A stretch of DNA of 64,000 nt from Candidatus Hydrogenedentota bacterium. GTDB taxonomy: Bacteria; Hydrogenedentota; Hydrogenedentia; Hydrogenedentales; SLHB01. A model generated the notes under the pieces. The model did not search any database and was not told the DNA's origin. It worked only from the letters and a program-made list of their open reading frames with translations. The stretch is from assembly GCA_029552745.1 (NCBI GenBank), contig JAKPDK010000172.1, positions 124,001-188,000 on the forward strand, in the 5' to 3' direction. Positions 1 to 9,185 of the stretch are shown in pieces; the stretch's first letter is position 1; each line of letters begins with the position of its first letter. The position numbers and the translations under genes are program-made.

Positions 1-176
1 AGTCCTTCGAGAATGTATTCGGGAGGAAGGTTCCCCTTTGAAACAATATCCTTCACCCAATATTCCCCCTGGGCATAAGTCGTTGGTTCCCCTTGTTTAC
101 TCGCTTCCATACTCGCTTTGAAAAACCTTATGTAATTCCAACAAACTTGACGTAAATTGGCGGCTGACACCTTCAT
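1..176 (-). CDS. Hypothetical protein, 3' end beyond window
   Basis: An open frame starts at ATG 176-174 on the minus strand and runs without a stop to the window edge, giving 58 visible residues beginning MKVSAANLRQVCWNYIRFF. The visible part is mixed helical, with no signal peptide or membrane segment, and I do not recognise the family. It starts 14 bases after the stop of the uridine kinase-like gene, in the same direction, so the two are probably co-transcribed. There is no clear ribosome binding site. The open frame and tight spacing support a real gene; the function cannot be given. Confidence 0.55.
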   Translation of the reverse strand, partial: MKVSAANLRQVCWNYIRFFKASMEASKQGEPTTYAQGEYWVKDIVSKGNLPPEYILEG

Positions 177-189
177 CCAATACTGATTT

Positions 190-825
190 TTACAACAAAC
201 CCAATGCGTCCTTTATGCGCTCTCCAATTATTTCAATAACAATGGCTTCATCCCTTGTGCCGTCGACAATCAAATCAGCTCGTTGCTTTGCAGACCACAC
301 ATATACTTCAGCCGCGGGACGAACGGTCGTTTCATACTGTCGTATCACAGATTCCTTCGTACGTCCGCGCTCCACTATATCCCGTTGACAACGTCGCATA
401 AAACAAACAGCGTCCGGAGCGTCTACATAGACCTTCAACTGTAACTTGTCGCATGGGAAAGGAACGTGTAGGGCATGCAATCCCTCCAAAATCATCACCG
501 GACAAGGGCACACTCGTTGTGTTTCCGCTTTTCTGACATGCTGTGCAAAGTCATATACAGGTATTTCAACTTCCTCATCTCTCCTCAACAAATCAAAATG
601 ACTCTTAAGAAGTTGCCAATCTAGCGCATCCGGCACATCAAAATTAACCCCACTTCTTTCCTCGAAAGGGACATGGGACAGATCAAAATAATAAGCATCC
701 AAAGGCAACAACCTCGCGCTTCCTTCAGGTAGCTGTTCCAAGAGACGCCGCGCCAGAGTGGACTTGCCCGCGCACGAGGGACCACCGATGCCAACCCAGA
801 ATTGTCTCTCGAGCATATTGCCCAT
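190..825 (-). CDS. udk: Uridine kinase-like P-loop kinase
   Basis: Predicted cytoplasmic kinase of the uridine kinase/phosphoribulokinase family, which phosphorylates uridine or cytidine in pyrimidine salvage. The Walker A motif GGPSCAGKST lies near the N-terminus, followed by the PLDAYYFDLS segment (YYxD is typical for nucleoside binding), then VMILEGLHAL (Walker B-like strand) and an RRCQRDIVERGR lid segment. The length of 211 residues is usual for the family. A GTG further upstream lacks a ribosome binding site; ATG 825 has a purine-rich GAGAG eight bases upstream and ATG 816 is another option. The substrate is not certain, because other small-molecule kinases share this fold. Confidence 0.75.
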   Translation of the reverse strand: MGNMLERQFWVGIGGPSCAGKSTLARRLLEQLPEGSARLLPLDAYYFDLSHVPFEERSGVNFDVPDALDWQLLKSHFDLLRRDEEVEIPVYDFAQHVRKAETQRVCPCPVMILEGLHALHVPFPCDKLQLKVYVDAPDAVCFMRRCQRDIVERGRTKESVIRQYETTVRPAAEVYVWSAKQRADLIVDGTRDEAIVIEIIGERIKDALGLL

Positions 826-840
826 ACCCCAATCTCTCAC

Positions 841-1119
841 TTAACAAACTAATAATACAGCATTTATGTTACCCTAACAATTTACCAAGATAATAAAGAC
901 GGTGTGGAAAAAGAAAAATGAGTTCACCTGGATGGGTTTGATACCAGTCATCTGGTTCAAACAAAAGATACTCCCAGCATTGCGTTGCGAAAAACCTTGC
1001 CCCCCTATCAAGCGAGGTTACGAGGAATTACCCACCGCCTTGTAACAAGCTTGTTGCCCTGTCTGACCCCGCAGGAATCCCCGCATCCACACAGGGGATT
1101 CCTGTCTACTGACAAAAGA
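841..1119. other. Intergenic, hairpin only
   Basis: This 279-base gap lies between the end of the hydrogenase regulatory operon and the uridine kinase-like gene. It should hold the kinase promoter, but no convincing -35/-10 pair was seen. The only clear structure is the inverted repeat at 1072-1104. Confidence 0.4.
1072..1104 (-). terminator. Hairpin downstream of hydrogenase operon
   Basis: Perfect 11-bp inverted repeat (CAGGAATCCCC / GGGGATTCCTG, 11-nt loop), 15 bases past the stop codon of the last gene of the leftward operon. No T-run follows it, so it may act as a transcript 3' end or processing hairpin rather than a classic intrinsic terminator. It could also be a remnant of a dispersed repeat. 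Confidence 0.45.
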
Positions 1120-2295
1120 TTATGCCGTTGTCGCGTTGGCGGCGGGCTCTGCGGACGGAACAACTTCCTCCGCACGAGGTTCTTTCAGTATCACGGTAAA
1201 GGTACTTCCCACGTCCGGCTGACTTTTGACACGGATCTCCCCAGCATATAGCGTCACCAATTTTTTCACGATGGAAAGCCCCAAACCGCTACCCAAAATG
1301 TTGCGGGTTTTCTCATTCTTAATTCGCACAAAGTCCTGAAAAAGCTTCGCACGTTCTTCCTCAGTCAACCCAATTCCGGTGTCGGTAACACTCATCACAA
1401 CTTCGCCGTCTCGTTTCCGTATTTGAACCGTTACCTTGCCATTATCACGGTTGTATTTGACGGCATTCGTGACAAGGTTGCCCAAAATCATCTCAATCTC
1501 GCTCCTGTCCGCGGTCATAATGACAGGAGCCTCTGCATCCAAATGGATTGAGATATTCCGACCCTGCGCCGAGGGCAACGCCGTTTCGATCACGGTACGA
1601 GCGACGTCACACACGTTGACCTCCGTAAGTTCGCGGCGTTTGTTCCCAGACTCGATACGCGTCAGGTCTAACAAATCATTAATAATTTTTCTCATCCCGC
1701 CTAAACGTTGCACACAGCGGTCAAGTATTTCCTCACGTGTCTTCGGGTCGTCGCCGGCAACACCGGAACGTAACACAGACAGATACCCTTCCACGGCGTT
1801 AATAGGCGCTTTCAGTTCATGAGCCACCAAACTAATAAATTCAAACCGAACCCGACGGCGCTCTTCGGCAAGTCGTTGTGCTTGGCGCGTAATAATGAAA
1901 TGTTTGGCGGCTTTCGCAACCGTGCTTTTCAGCTCACTGGGCGTAAATGGTTTGGGTAAGAAATCGTAAGCACCTTGTTTCGTGGCACGCACCGCCGTCT
2001 CAATCGACGCATATGCCGTTATCATGATCGGCAGCGTTTCGAGATTCTTCCCACTCAACCGTTCCAATACGTCCAGTCCGCTCAGTCCAGGAAGCTTGTG
2101 ATCGAGCAACAAGATATGAGGCGGATCTATGGAAATTAGGTCCAGCGCTTGCTCACCAGATTCCGCTTCTTCCACCCGAAACGTAACTTCCCCTTCGACT
2201 TCAGGCACATGCACCGTAAAATCGCGCAGCGCCCGACTAATCGCGGCGCGCATGCCCGCTTCGTCGTCACAAATCAAAATCCGTAAGGTTTCCAA
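1120..2295 (-). CDS. Receiver-histidine kinase hybrid
   Basis: Two-component protein of 391 residues with reversed hybrid order: an N-terminal receiver domain (acidic pair in ILICDDEAG, phospho-acceptor Asp in ILLLDHKLPG, Lys in FLPKPF) followed by a histidine kinase core. The H-box is FEFISLVAHELKAPINAVEG, with LVTNAVKYN (N-box), VTDTGIGL (G1) and GSGLGLSIVKKL (G2). There are no membrane segments or DNA-binding domain, so it is cytoplasmic and passes or tunes a phosphoryl signal. It probably starts at TTG 2295, five bases after the stop of the lone receiver gene, with a GAAGAGA purine stretch upstream. It is the last gene of the rex-hyd operon and likely works with the hydrogenase-domain kinase. 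The downstream target is not visible. Confidence 0.85.
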   Translation of the reverse strand: METLRILICDDEAGMRAAISRALRDFTVHVPEVEGEVTFRVEEAESGEQALDLISIDPPHILLLDHKLPGLSGLDVLERLSGKNLETLPIMITAYASIETAVRATKQGAYDFLPKPFTPSELKSTVAKAAKHFIITRQAQRLAEERRRVRFEFISLVAHELKAPINAVEGYLSVLRSGVAGDDPKTREEILDRCVQRLGGMRKIINDLLDLTRIESGNKRRELTEVNVCDVARTVIETALPSAQGRNISIHLDAEAPVIMTADRSEIEMILGNLVTNAVKYNRDNGKVTVQIRKRDGEVVMSVTDTGIGLTEEERAKLFQDFVRIKNEKTRNILGSGLGLSIVKKLVTLYAGEIRVKSQPDVGSTFTVILKEPRAEEVVPSAEPAANATTA

Positions 2296-2300
2296 AGCCG

Positions 2301-2684
2301 TTATCTCTTCAGTAGACGGTTGATCTCACGCAAAAGTTGCTCAAAACGAACCGGCTTCGCCAAAAGGGCATCCGCCTTAATCCAAGAACGTTCTTCTTGC
2401 GTCGCGGCGTCAAATTCCATACCGGTCTCACTGGCAACTCCCGTAACCATAATAACAGGAATAGCCGGGTTCTTGCGTTTAATATCACGTGCCAAAACGA
2501 AACCCGCATCCAGATCTTCCATCATCAAGTCCAGAACAGCCACATCAAAGGTATTGGAATCCACGATTTGTTTTGCTTTTTGTCGGTTGTCAGCTTCCAA
2601 TACTTCAAAGCCGGCATGTTCCAGCTGCAACTTCTGCTGCATCAGAAAATCCGGATCATCATCAACGATCAAGACTCGTATCAT
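2301..2684 (-). CDS. Single-domain response regulator
   Basis: CheY-like protein of 127 residues made of a receiver domain only. It has the acidic cluster [11 protein letters not shown], the phospho-acceptor Asp in VAVLDLMMED, and the conserved Lys in LLAKPVRF. There is no output domain, so it probably relays phosphate or binds a partner rather than DNA. Its ATG overlaps the 3' end of the upstream sensor kinase gene by 23 bases and has a GAGG ribosome binding site within that gene, which suggests translational coupling. The likely phosphodonor is the hydrogenase-domain kinase encoded just before it. Confidence 0.85.
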   Translation of the reverse strand: MIRVLIVDDDPDFLMQQKLQLEHAGFEVLEADNRQKAKQIVDSNTFDVAVLDLMMEDLDAGFVLARDIKRKNPAIPVIMVTGVASETGMEFDAATQEERSWIKADALLAKPVRFEQLLREINRLLKR

Positions 2685-4761
2685 GCCAAACCTCTTCTGC
2701 TCGTTTCTCTACTGCCGCCAAGAAATCCATGCTTTGAGACCCAATAGGTTTCATATCCTCGGCGGAAGGTGTCCTGGGTACCATTACTTTAAACGTTGTG
2801 CCCGTGGGACCGCGGCTTGGATCATCGTTCGACTCTACGGAAATGCTTCCACGATGCATCTTGACAATCCCGTAGGAAACGGCCAAGCCCAGTCCTGTTC
2901 CTTTTCCAACTTCTTTGGTTGTAAAAAAGGGCTCAAATATCTTATCGCGAATGCTTGCCGGAATACCAACACCGGTGTCAGACACCACGAAGCCCACTTG
3001 GTCATCCGTGTCCACCGTTTTCACAGTAACTTTACCACCTTTCGGCATCGCCGCAAAAGCATTCCCGATGAGATTCGTCAACACCTGCAACATTTGATCC
3101 CGATCGAGCATCGCCATAGGATCTTTCACTTCGTGAACCACCTCAACACAAATGTTCTCCGGAGCAGGGCAAGCCCGCACCGCACGCGTCACCAGATCAC
3201 GTACATCTATACTCGTCCGGCTGACTTTGTTCTGTCGCGCGAAATGAAGAAGACCCGCCACGATTTTCTTACAGCGGTCAGCTTGTTCGGCAATCAATTC
3301 CAGATCCTTCTGCAACGGGTCGTCTTCCGGACGCTCATCTTTCAAAAGATGCGCATACATCAAGACAATCCCCAACGGATTGTTCAGTTCGTGCGCGATA
3401 CCCGCCGCCAACTGCCCCATCCCCGCTAGACGTTCCGAATGCAAAAGCGCCTCCCTCGTTTCCGCCAATTTGTCTCGGGAAACCGCAAGATCTTCCATCG
3501 TTTCTCGGAGCTGAAGGATGGTGTGGGGAAGGCACATCGTGTTTTCCGCCAAGCCGTTACAAATCGCAATCGCGTGTTCCCGACATGTATCATAGCCGCA
3601 CGCTCCACAGTTGAGTTCGTCCTGGGGGCTGTTTTTCCCCAAACTTCGCAGAATCTCCCGCAGTTTTTCTTCAGTAGGCACAGGCATTCGTTGGTCATTG
3701 GGAGCATACGTCCTGTCCAAAGGGATATCGTGAAATCGTTGCATGTCTGCACGCCACTGGTCCCAGTCAAAATGCTTCATACGTTCGCGCACAAACTTGC
3801 TCACATTGTTACGACGTATAAACAACGAATCTTTTCTGGAGACACCGGGACCGTTAATGCAACCGCTACAAGCCAAAACTTCGAGCAACCGCGCTTCCAA
3901 TTGGCCCGCAGCAAACCCCTCCACGGCATCCACAAACTGGGCGCGACCATCCGCGGCAACCACCAAGCCCTCTGCCAGATCCTCCGGAATATCCGCCGCC
4001 TGAAGCAATCCCCTACTGATAGGAAACAGGGCACCAGGTCCCCCATGGGGACCGTCAAAATCGCTGGGCTTGCTACGGTCGGGAGAAATGTTCTTTTGTT
4101 CGAACATCTGCCGCAACTCAAGAAAAGTCAATACCTCATCAACTTCCCCATCAAGATGTTCGCTCAACCGCTCCCCTTTCTTGGCAATACAGGGGCCAAC
4201 AAAAACAACACGAACACCGGTTTTATACATTTTCCGCAATACACGCGCCGTGGCGATCATCGGAGAGACGATCGGGGCTAACGCGTCCACATGCTCGGGA
4301 TAATATCGCTCAACGAAGGCAATAATCGCCGGACAATTCGTCGCAATATATCTTTTACCATCATCCCGCTCTAAAAGCCGCCTATATGCTGTCGCGACAA
4401 GGTCTGCTCCAAACGACACCTCGTGAACGTATGCAAAGCCCAAGGCACGAACCATGCTAACAAATTGTTCCGGCGTGCAGTTCGAAAACTCCGCCGGAAA
4501 GCTCGGAGCGATTATTGCCGCCACGGGTTCGCCGGACACCAGCAGGCGAAAAACATCCCCGGTGCTGTCCCACACGCTTTTCGCCCCTTGGCTGCAAACC
4601 CGCACACAATTACCACACGCGATGCACCGCTGCGAAATCACTTCCGCTTGGCCATCGGATATCCGAATCGCCTTCGCGGGACACTCTCGAACACAGGTAT
4701 AACACATCCGGCACCGCTCCCGGATGGTGGTTACCAGCGGTATATCGCCTCCACGGTTCAT
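2662..4761 (-). CDS. [FeFe]-hydrogenase-domain sensor histidine kinase
   Basis: Cytoplasmic sensor kinase of 699 residues. Domains in order: two [4Fe-4S] ferredoxin motifs (Cys 17/20/23/27 and 46/49/52/56); an Fe-hydrogenase large-subunit-like domain (about 75-330) with L1-like TNCPAII (Cys143), L2-like GPCIAKKGE (Cys191) and L3-like LACSGCING (Cys298, Cys301); an extra Cys cluster CGACGYDTC...C (385/388/393/410), as in corrinoid/FeS proteins; a short coiled coil; and a HisKA/HATPase core with His457 in GIAHELNNP. The four positions for the H-cluster cubane are cysteines, but the proton-relay Cys position of TSCCP is Asn, and L3 is one residue shorter than usual. This fits a sensory rather than catalytic hydrogenase domain. 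It follows hydA by 15 bases with a GAGGGA ribosome binding site. H2 or redox sensing is inferred from family and context. Confidence 0.88.
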   Translation of the reverse strand: MNRGGDIPLVTTIRERCRMCYTCVRECPAKAIRISDGQAEVISQRCIACGNCVRVCSQGAKSVWDSTGDVFRLLVSGEPVAAIIAPSFPAEFSNCTPEQFVSMVRALGFAYVHEVSFGADLVATAYRRLLERDDGKRYIATNCPAIIAFVERYYPEHVDALAPIVSPMIATARVLRKMYKTGVRVVFVGPCIAKKGERLSEHLDGEVDEVLTFLELRQMFEQKNISPDRSKPSDFDGPHGGPGALFPISRGLLQAADIPEDLAEGLVVAADGRAQFVDAVEGFAAGQLEARLLEVLACSGCINGPGVSRKDSLFIRRNNVSKFVRERMKHFDWDQWRADMQRFHDIPLDRTYAPNDQRMPVPTEEKLREILRSLGKNSPQDELNCGACGYDTCREHAIAICNGLAENTMCLPHTILQLRETMEDLAVSRDKLAETREALLHSERLAGMGQLAAGIAHELNNPLGIVLMYAHLLKDERPEDDPLQKDLELIAEQADRCKKIVAGLLHFARQNKVSRTSIDVRDLVTRAVRACPAPENICVEVVHEVKDPMAMLDRDQMLQVLTNLIGNAFAAMPKGGKVTVKTVDTDDQVGFVVSDTGVGIPASIRDKIFEPFFTTKEVGKGTGLGLAVSYGIVKMHRGSISVESNDDPSRGPTGTTFKVMVPRTPSAEDMKPIGSQSMDFLAAVEKRAEEVWHDTSLDR

Positions 4762-4776
4762 TCAGTTTCCCTCAGT

Positions 4777-6549
4777 TCATACTAGCACATCGCGCTTATG
4801 ATAATGGGTATGTAATAAGTGGTGACTTTTCTCACTGAGCGGTTCACCCAGGAACTCTTGGTAGATACGCTTGATCGCGGGGTTTCCGTGCGCTGTACGT
4901 ATCGTGCCTTCCCTGTCAATCCGGTAAAGCGCTTGCATGCGTTCCTTGACGGCATTTAGATTAGTCGAATGGGGTTGACCCCCGCCGGCAATACACCCGC
5001 CTGGACACGTCATGACCTCGATAAAATGCAGATCATTTCTACCCGCGCGAATTTCGTCCAACAAACGGGATGCATTACCCAAACCACTGACCACAGCAAT
5101 ACCGATATCCTTCCCCTCGATATGCAATCGGGCTTGCTTCACACCGGTCATGCCTCGAACGGCTTCCACCTTCAAGTCGGGCAGGTCGGTTCCCGTTAAC
5201 AGATAATGCGCCGTTCGGACGGCCGCCTCCATAACGCCACCCGTAGCTCCAAACAACTTGCCCGCTGTACTTCTATCGCCAAACGGCGTATCGGCAACTT
5301 GCGGCGTCAACGACTTAAAATCCATACCTCGCATCCGCAAAACGCGCACAAGTTCGCGCGTGGTAAGTACCGCATCAACATCGGGTATACCTTCGTGGAG
5401 CATCTCCATACGCCCACACTCAAATTTCTTCGCGGTACACGGCATGACAGCGACGCTGAAGATCTTCTCTGGAGCAATGTTCTGTTTTTCAGCAAAATAG
5501 TTCTTAATAATGGCGCCGAGCATTTGTTGCGGGCTCTTGCATGTCGATAAATTCTCTATGAAGTCCGGATAAAACTCTTCCACATACTTTATCCATCCGG
5601 GAGAACAACTCGTCATCATGGGCAATTTCCCGCCCGTTTTAATCCGATGGACCAGTTCTGACGCTTCCTCCATTACCGTTAAGTCAGCAGCAAAAGCCGT
5701 ATCAAAAACACGGTCAAAACCTAACTCTCGCAGTGCCGCGACCAAAAGCCCCTCCACGTCAGCGCCTGGTTTTAGCCCAAATTCCTCTCCTATCGTCACA
5801 GAAACACTGGGGGCGTGCTGCACCACAACAAACTTCTCGGGATTTTTCAAAGCGTCCATAACTTCTTTAATGTGACTTTGCTCCCGCAAAGCACCTGTTG
5901 GACACACCATGATGCACTGGCCACAATAAATACAGCTGGAAAGATTAATCCCCTCGTCAAATGCCACTGCTATCCTCGTGGCGCTTCCTCTACCTACAAA
6001 ATTGATCGCTCCTACACCTTGCACTTCCTCGCATACACGCACACATTTGCCGCAAAGAATACATTTCTCAGGGTCGCGAACAAGCGCAGGACTGGAGAGA
6101 TCCTCTTTCTGTTGGCGACGCTCGCCAACGTAACGACGTTGCCGGACACCAAGCTCTGCAGCCAAGGCACGGAGCTCACAGTTGTCATTTCGCACACAAT
6201 ACAAGCAATCGTCCGGATGATTCGCGAGAACCAGCTCCAAAATCGTCTTTCGCGCACGTAATGCCCGCGGACTGTGAGTTTTCACGCTCATTCCCTCAGT
6301 GACCGGACAAGCACAACTGGGCACGAGATTCGCGAATCCGTCGACTTCTACCACGCACATGCGGCAAGCACCGCTCGGAAAAAGGTTCTCCAAATGACAC
6401 AACGTCGGTACGCGGATACCGGCGCGTTTGAGCGCAGTCAACAGCATCTCGCCTTGACGAGCCTCAACCGAACGCCCATTTACAGTTATGGTTACGGTTT
6501 TCGCGCTCTCGGTGGCACCGCTTCGTTTGGTTTCAGCACTAACCGTCAT
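4777..6549 (-). CDS. hydA: [FeFe]-hydrogenase catalytic subunit HydA
   Basis: Catalytic subunit of a soluble NAD(P)-linked [FeFe] hydrogenase, 590 residues. It has an N-terminal [2Fe-2S] domain (Cys 51/62/65/79), a His-Cys [4Fe-4S] motif (His111, Cys 115/118/124), two [4Fe-4S] motifs (163/166/169/173 and 206/209/212/216), then the H-domain with L1 TSCSPGW (313-319), L2 MPCTAKKFE (Cys371) and L3 EVMTCPGGCIAGGGQP (Cys 515, 519), and a C-terminal small-subunit-like domain. This is the layout of the CpI and HydABC/Hnd class. In L1 the second Cys of the textbook TSCCP motif is Ser; I recall this variant from multisubunit NAD-linked members but could not check it. It lies 12 bases after hydB with an AAGGAG site. 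H-cluster maturases HydEFG are not in the window. Confidence 0.95.
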   Translation of the reverse strand: MTVSAETKRSGATESAKTVTITVNGRSVEARQGEMLLTALKRAGIRVPTLCHLENLFPSGACRMCVVEVDGFANLVPSCACPVTEGMSVKTHSPRALRARKTILELVLANHPDDCLYCVRNDNCELRALAAELGVRQRRYVGERRQQKEDLSSPALVRDPEKCILCGKCVRVCEEVQGVGAINFVGRGSATRIAVAFDEGINLSSCIYCGQCIMVCPTGALREQSHIKEVMDALKNPEKFVVVQHAPSVSVTIGEEFGLKPGADVEGLLVAALRELGFDRVFDTAFAADLTVMEEASELVHRIKTGGKLPMMTSCSPGWIKYVEEFYPDFIENLSTCKSPQQMLGAIIKNYFAEKQNIAPEKIFSVAVMPCTAKKFECGRMEMLHEGIPDVDAVLTTRELVRVLRMRGMDFKSLTPQVADTPFGDRSTAGKLFGATGGVMEAAVRTAHYLLTGTDLPDLKVEAVRGMTGVKQARLHIEGKDIGIAVVSGLGNASRLLDEIRAGRNDLHFIEVMTCPGGCIAGGGQPHSTNLNAVKERMQALYRIDREGTIRTAHGNPAIKRIYQEFLGEPLSEKSHHLLHTHYHKRDVLV

Positions 6550-6561
6550 TGCATATTCTCC

Positions 6562-8682
6562 TTATTGGTCGTCGTCCATTCGCAACAGCGATTTGCCCTC
6601 ATGCCAACCCTCGAAAACGTCGGGAGCAAAAATGCTGCGAACGGCTCCACTTTCGGCTTTCTCCGCTACGGTGGCTGCCGCAGGCTCCTCTTCGGCAAGT
6701 TTCACGGCATGACTCGGGCATACGTCCGCGCAAGAACCACACCCAATGCACTTGTCTGCCACGATATAATGAATACGACGAGGCAAGCCCACAATTGCCG
6801 CAGTGGGACATTTGGAAACGCATAAGCCGCATCCTTCGCAAAGATCCGGTTCGATTTCAAACGTACGTAACTCCGTACATACGCCAGCCGGACACCTACG
6901 CTCATACACATGCGCCTCGTATTCATCCCGGAACCAGCGTAGTGTACTTAACACAGGATTGGGCGCCGTCTGGCCTAAACCGCACAAGCTCGTGTCTTTG
7001 ATAACCTCCGCAAGACGCGTCATATACAAAACACCCATAAACCGTTCCAGGGCTTCGTTGCCCTTTTCAGAACGGCGGCCCCGGGTAATCCGTTTCAAAA
7101 TCTCCAGCATGCGCAGTGTGCCTTCCCGACAGGGAATACACTTGCCGCAACTCTCTCGCTGGATAAACTCCATGAAAAACTTGGCTACGTCCACCATGCA
7201 GGTGTCCTCGTCCATGACAACTAACCCACCGGACCCCATCATGGCGCCTACCGTCTTTAGTGACTCGTAATCTATCCGGGTATCCAGGTGTTGTTCTGGA
7301 ATGCAACCGCCGGACGGGCCGCCGATCTGAACCGCTTTGAAACGTTTACCGTTTGGAATACCTCCGCCTATTTCCATGACCACCTGACGCAACGTGGTAC
7401 CCATTGCAACTTCCACCAGACCGGTGCGGGACACCTTCCCGGAAAGCGCGAATACCTTGGTGCCTTTACTTGTTTCCGTTCCCACGGCGCTAAACCACTC
7501 CGCCCCATTACCCAAAAGGGCAGGAAGATTCGCCAAGGTCTCCACATTGTTAATAACTGTGGGTTTCTCAAAAAGGCCCCGCACCGCAGGAAATGGAGGA
7601 CGCGGACGCGGCATGCCTCGTTTCCCTTCGATACTGTGAATGAGTGCGGTCTCCTCGCCGCAAACAAATGCGCCTGCCCCCTGTTTTATATTGATTTCCA
7701 AATCAAATCCGCTATCAAGAATGTTGTATCCCAACAAACCATATTGCTGGGCTTCTTGAATGGCACGTTTCAACCGCTCAATGGCTAAAGGATACTCAGC
7801 GCGAATGTACACGTAAGCCTTTGTCGCCCCAATGGCATAAGCGGCAATCGCCATCCCCTCCAACAAACGGTGCGGATCCCCTTCAATTACCGCCCGGTCC
7901 ATAAAGGCGCCGGGATCTCCTTCGTCTGCGTTGCAAACGAGGTACTTTTGGTCGCTCGCCGTGTTCAGCGCAATCTTCCACTTTTTGCCGGTCGGGAAAC
8001 CTCCGCCCCCTCTTCCCCGCAAGCCGGCTTGTTCGACAATGTTGCATACCTCTGCGGGCGTGTTCGCCTTTAACGTATTCGAAAGGGCTCGATAGCCTCC
8101 CCGAGCAATGTATTCATCAATCCGATTCGGATCAATAAGACCACAGTTCGTCAACACCCACCGTTTCTGAGGCGCAAAAAACGGATGCTCGTCAAGATAT
8201 GGAACTGTCTCCCAAGGGCTCTGTTTGGGATTTCGATGCTGCCCAAGCACCATTTCATGCGGAATCCGACCGGCGGCGATCGCGTCCATCAAAGGCGCCA
8301 CTTTCTCCTCCGTAATACTCGCAAAGGCTACACGCGTCCGACCAGGTAATTGAATATCCACCAACGGCTCCGCTGAACACAATCCAATACATCCCACCTC
8401 AACAATCTCGGCTTCCACACCGTGACGCGCTAACCAGCTCCGTAAGGCACGTATGGTTTTTCGAGCCCCCGCTCCAAGTCCACACGTGCCAGCGCCAACG
8501 TAAACCACCATGTGATCCACTTCATCACGCCGTAACCGCGCCAGCCGACTCTCCACCGACTCAGAGTGGGCATGGGCATCATGACACTTCGACCCGTTCA
8601 GGAGACACTCGATCAACTCCGGACACGGTTTTTCCGGAGTGTGCCAACAGGCGCTGCAACAAACCTTCGGATTAGTTTCCAT
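6562..8682 (-). CDS. hydB: Hydrogenase NADH-binding flavoprotein subunit HydB
   Basis: NuoF-like subunit of 706 residues that carries FMN and NAD(H) and moves electrons between NADH and the FeS chain of the hydrogenase. Order: an unusual Cys-rich N-terminus (CCSACWHTPEKPC...C...C); a thioredoxin-like [2Fe-2S] domain (GTCGLGAGA, later VGCIGLC); the FMN/NAD core with GRGGGGFPTGKKW and CNADEGDPGAFMDR; the [4Fe-4S] motif ESCGKCIPCREGT; and two C-terminal ferredoxin motifs (CEGCGLCVSKC, CIGCGSCADVC). This set is typical of electron-bifurcating or NADP-reducing HydB/HndC. ATG 8682 is preferred over an upstream TTG because of the GGGCGGAAG purine stretch; it overlaps the hydC stop, which implies translational coupling. 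Confidence 0.95.
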   Translation of the reverse strand: METNPKVCCSACWHTPEKPCPELIECLLNGSKCHDAHAHSESVESRLARLRRDEVDHMVVYVGAGTCGLGAGARKTIRALRSWLARHGVEAEIVEVGCIGLCSAEPLVDIQLPGRTRVAFASITEEKVAPLMDAIAAGRIPHEMVLGQHRNPKQSPWETVPYLDEHPFFAPQKRWVLTNCGLIDPNRIDEYIARGGYRALSNTLKANTPAEVCNIVEQAGLRGRGGGGFPTGKKWKIALNTASDQKYLVCNADEGDPGAFMDRAVIEGDPHRLLEGMAIAAYAIGATKAYVYIRAEYPLAIERLKRAIQEAQQYGLLGYNILDSGFDLEINIKQGAGAFVCGEETALIHSIEGKRGMPRPRPPFPAVRGLFEKPTVINNVETLANLPALLGNGAEWFSAVGTETSKGTKVFALSGKVSRTGLVEVAMGTTLRQVVMEIGGGIPNGKRFKAVQIGGPSGGCIPEQHLDTRIDYESLKTVGAMMGSGGLVVMDEDTCMVDVAKFFMEFIQRESCGKCIPCREGTLRMLEILKRITRGRRSEKGNEALERFMGVLYMTRLAEVIKDTSLCGLGQTAPNPVLSTLRWFRDEYEAHVYERRCPAGVCTELRTFEIEPDLCEGCGLCVSKCPTAAIVGLPRRIHYIVADKCIGCGSCADVCPSHAVKLAEEEPAAATVAEKAESGAVRSIFAPDVFEGWHEGKSLLRMDDDQ

Positions 8683-9175
8683 GTTCTTCCGCCCTTTCCC
8701 GAATCTCTTCAATCAAACGCCTCGTCTTTGCGGGGGTCATACTCGCGTAAAACTCCCCGTTCACACAGATAACAGGAGCAAGGCCGCAAGCCCCCACACA
8801 GGCAACCACTTCCAAACTGAACAAACCATCGCGCGTGGTCTCACCCGGCTCAATCTTCAACTCCCGACGTAATGTATCCAACACCGCCGTCGAATTCTTC
8901 ACATGACAGGCCGTGCCACGACACACCTGTATATGAAACTTACCCAGCGGTTGGAAACGAAACTGATTGTAAAAGGTTGCTACTCCGTATATCTTGCTTG
9001 CTGCAAGCCCTAAATGCTTCCCAATTTTTACAATCGCTTCTCTCGACAAATACCCCTGCTGCGCCTGCACCTCCTGAAGAATCGGAATTAGCGCATCGCG
9101 CTTCCCTTGCGGGTATTCTGTCAAAATACGATCCACCACAGTCGTCTTTTCTTGTGTTGTCTCTACGTCTGTCAT
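8672..9175 (-). CDS. hydC: Hydrogenase [2Fe-2S] subunit HydC (NuoE-like)
   Basis: Thioredoxin-like [2Fe-2S] subunit of 167 residues in the NuoE/HydC family. The cluster ligands are visible as CRGTAC (C-x4-C) and CVGAC (C-x3-C). The N-terminal helical part contains QQGYLSREAIVKIGKHLGL and KIYGVATFYNQFRF, both typical of the family. ATG 9175 is chosen over a start 54 bases upstream because it is preceded by GAGGTGA at proper spacing and lies just after the rex stop. With HydA and HydB it forms the minimal trimer that can couple H2, NAD(H) and ferredoxin. Bifurcation itself is an inference. Confidence 0.94.
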   Translation of the reverse strand: MTDVETTQEKTTVVDRILTEYPQGKRDALIPILQEVQAQQGYLSREAIVKIGKHLGLAASKIYGVATFYNQFRFQPLGKFHIQVCRGTACHVKNSTAVLDTLRRELKIEPGETTRDGLFSLEVVACVGACGLAPVICVNGEFYASMTPAKTRRLIEEIRERAEEHGN

Positions 9176-9185
9176 CACGTTCACC

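Noticed and set aside
985-1251. 88-codon open frame on the plus strand at the end of the hydrogenase operon
   Set aside because: It overlaps the kinase C-terminus and the hairpin, has no binding site and no protein-like pattern.
2320-3429. 369-codon open frame on the plus strand opposite the sensor kinase and receiver genes
   Set aside because: Its translation has no domain pattern, is rich in Arg/Ser/His as expected from an antisense frame, and the opposite strand has clear kinase motifs.
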